A stretch of 64,000 nucleotides of DNA from Cryptomeria japonica (Eukaryota; Streptophyta; Pinopsida; Cupressales; Cupressaceae): assembly GCF_030272615.1 (NCBI RefSeq), contig NC_081411.1, forward strand, positions 210,137,744-210,201,743, written 5' to 3'. A program made the position numbers and the translations under genes. The notes under the pieces are model-generated. The model searched no databases, was not told the DNA's origin, and saw nothing but the letters and a program-made list of their open reading frames with translations. This document shows, one piece after another, positions 62,386 to 64,000 of the stretch; within the stretch, counting starts at the first letter, position 1; the number at the start of each line of letters is the position of its first letter.

Positions 62386-64000
62386 ATATGAGGCCAATGC
62401 TGTTAAAGTTTGGCCAGACCTCATGTCTAGTGAAGATTTTGCTAGAATTAGAGGACACCTCCTTGGTTCATGTAGATTTGGGGGATTTTCTGGAAAGAAC
62501 TAATAACCCTCAGACCGGTTCATTAATGGAGAAAATAAGTAAAAGTGGTCTTGTGGAGGCTATCACGTTCTCTCTTGTAGCATCATATCTAGATTTAGTG
62601 ATGGCTTGCATGAACAGATATGACTCTGAGAACAGATGTATCATAACTAGCGATGGTGAGGTGTTAGTCAGTATTAATAGAGAAATGGTAATGGCGGCAA
62701 TGGGTATTCCACACAGAGATGAGTATGAGGACTAGACTATTGGGAATTCATATGCCTATTTCTTAGAAAAGAAGAACAAGTATAGGAGTGTAATTGCTAG
62801 GAATTGGCTCTTGAAGATTCAAAAAGGAGGATCATGATTACCCAAGCCCTTGAATAGAGAGAACTTCATCATAGAGATGTGGGATATTGTTATTCTTTTT
62901 AACAGAGTAAAGGGGAACTCACATTCCTTCTACTAGGAGGATTGGATGTACTTTTTCATCCAAGTGGTTCTATGCGGTGACATATATCTAGATTGGTCTC
63001 AGGTAATCACAGAGAGACTTGACGAAGGATTGAGAAATTTTGTGGGGATGTTAGGGTTTTATATGTCTTCCTATCTTTTCTATATTTTAGCTTGCACAAG
63101 GGATTGGGCTGGACTGCCTAATGAACCCTGGATTGATGGAATGAGATACAATTATTACCCCCTATTACAATAACAAAGATATGTCGAGTAGATTGACAGG
63201 TGGAATGGAGTCTTCATGAGAAGATTTGCCTTTGAGCTCCAAGGTGATGCAAACATGAGGATGTCTATCGTAGCTATGAAATTTGTGAGTATATATGGAA
63301 GATTCTTTATTCAATTTCCCCAGTTTACTTACATATGGGTAGGTGGCTTTGAGGGCCAACCATTCAAGCTACCCAGGTATGCTTTTGACAGTTACGTTCT
63401 TATAGAGGTGAGCAGGAAGTTGGCTCACATTGATAAAATATTAGGAGCAAAGGGGAGTCTCGAGTTGTATTCCCAGTTGAACTTGGATATTATAGTTGTA
63501 ATTCTATATCAGACTCCTTGAACCTAGAAGTAGAGTTCAAAAAGATGAACCTACAGCCATATGTGGCAAGGCGAAAGCTTGATAGTAGGGGTTATGCAAT
63601 GGAGAACCTAAATGTAGATAGTCATTTTTGTCATGAACCTCAGATAGAGGATTATTGGGAGAACTGCAGTGATGAGTATGAAGTAAGAAAGAGACTGTTG
63701 TCCAGATTCATGTTGCAACAAATAACTACAATGAGGATTCCAATTAATATATTTGGAGTATCAGAAGAGACAGAGGAGGATGTTTTAGATCCTAAGTTTG
63801 ATACTGAGGTTAAAGGAAAACCGATTCCAAAAATTGATTGGAACAAAAAGGAAGATGACAGTATCCAATCTAGGGATTTCAATATTGTGAGGATAACAGA
63901 AATATGGTTGAGAAGCCAAGAGTTTAAGGAGGTATCTCACATGTCCTCACATGAACCAAGAAATGATTCACACATTGTGATTCAATCTCATATTTCTTCC
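62386..64000 (+). pseudogene. Unknown retroelement-type coding region, broken, continues past the window
   Basis: Consecutive plus-strand frames give coherent protein-like sequence: VDLGDFLERTNN, MACMNRYDSENRCIITSDGE and VLVSINREMVMAAMGIPHRD (62388-62735). Next come WSQVITERLDEGLRNFVGML and ILACTRDWAGLPNEPWIDGM (62946-63173), then MRRFAFELQGDANMRMSIVA and KYGRFF-like SIYGRFFIQFPQFTYIWVGG (63216-63521). From about 63511 a further frame stays open to the end of the window (NLQPYVARRKLDSRGYAMEN, RRLLSRF-like KRLLSRFMLQQITTMRIPIN). Stops and frameshifts separate the pieces. I do not recognise the family. The general style (helical N-terminal domain, long charged tail) resembles the accessory proteins of plant retroelements seen elsewhere in the window. 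Confidence 0.45.

Noticed and set aside
1-64000. A bacterial-type operon, defence system or other undescribed enzymatic system
   Set aside because: All recognisable domains are plant retroelement or plant pseudogene sequences. No operon-like spacing or intact enzyme set is seen. The unusual content is limited to accessory ORFs of non-autonomous elements and the chimeric tandem array.

Overview
The window looks like intergenic DNA from a very large, repeat-rich seed-plant genome, most likely a conifer or other gymnosperm. The organism is inferred from general features: plant-type Ty3 and Copia LTR retrotransposons, L1-type LINEs with a plant RNase H domain, broken plant F-box/kelch and PPR genes, AT-rich sequence with TTTAGGG-like tracts, and old, slowly decaying insertions. 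I see no intact ordinary host gene, no tRNA or rRNA gene and no CRISPR array. Nearly all recognisable coding sequence belongs to transposable elements or to pseudogenes.

Left part (1-8245): a young, complete but non-autonomous Ty3-like LTR element on the minus strand (67-7926, target duplication GGGTT). It has one large Gag-protease reading frame and no reverse transcriptase or integrase. It interrupts a telomere-like AT-rich segment whose uninterrupted paralogue lies at 51632-52013 in the same window.

8246-19784: two broken copies of an F-box/kelch gene (8770-9226; 17030-17242 plus 19346-19784). Each is interrupted at the same codon by a member of one small Copia-like family, in opposite orientations (9227-11330 minus; 17243-19340 plus). 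The minus copy also carries a fragment of the elongation factor eEF1A. A PPR pseudogene (11596-12115) and AT-rich DNA lie between them.

19925-31360: a 7 kb degenerate L1-type LINE on the minus strand (ORF1 tail, endonuclease, RT, zinc finger, RNase H, extra downstream ORF, poly(A)), then AT-rich DNA with isolated RNase H remnants.

31360-36687: an old Ty3 remnant hit by a non-autonomous Copia element carrying Gag and protease only (32379-36184).

36688-55084: a tandem array of four 2.72 kb units plus one 7.5 kb parental-type unit. Each unit joins a LINE RNase H fragment, a Ty3 integrase tail, a Copia LTR and the start of Copia gag. The short units look like the long unit with 4.8 kb deleted.

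53434-61425: the parent Copia element, with two LTRs of about 1.2 kb, a Gag with five CCHC zinc knuckles, and a large second ORF resembling the putative plant-transposon domain. It has no pol.

61426-64000: a degenerate repeat with about 120 bp spacing, then a broken unknown coding region running off the window. The genes do not form a working pathway. The common theme is a set of LTR elements that keep Gag, and in places accessory ORFs, but lack their own polymerase and would depend on enzymes supplied from elsewhere.
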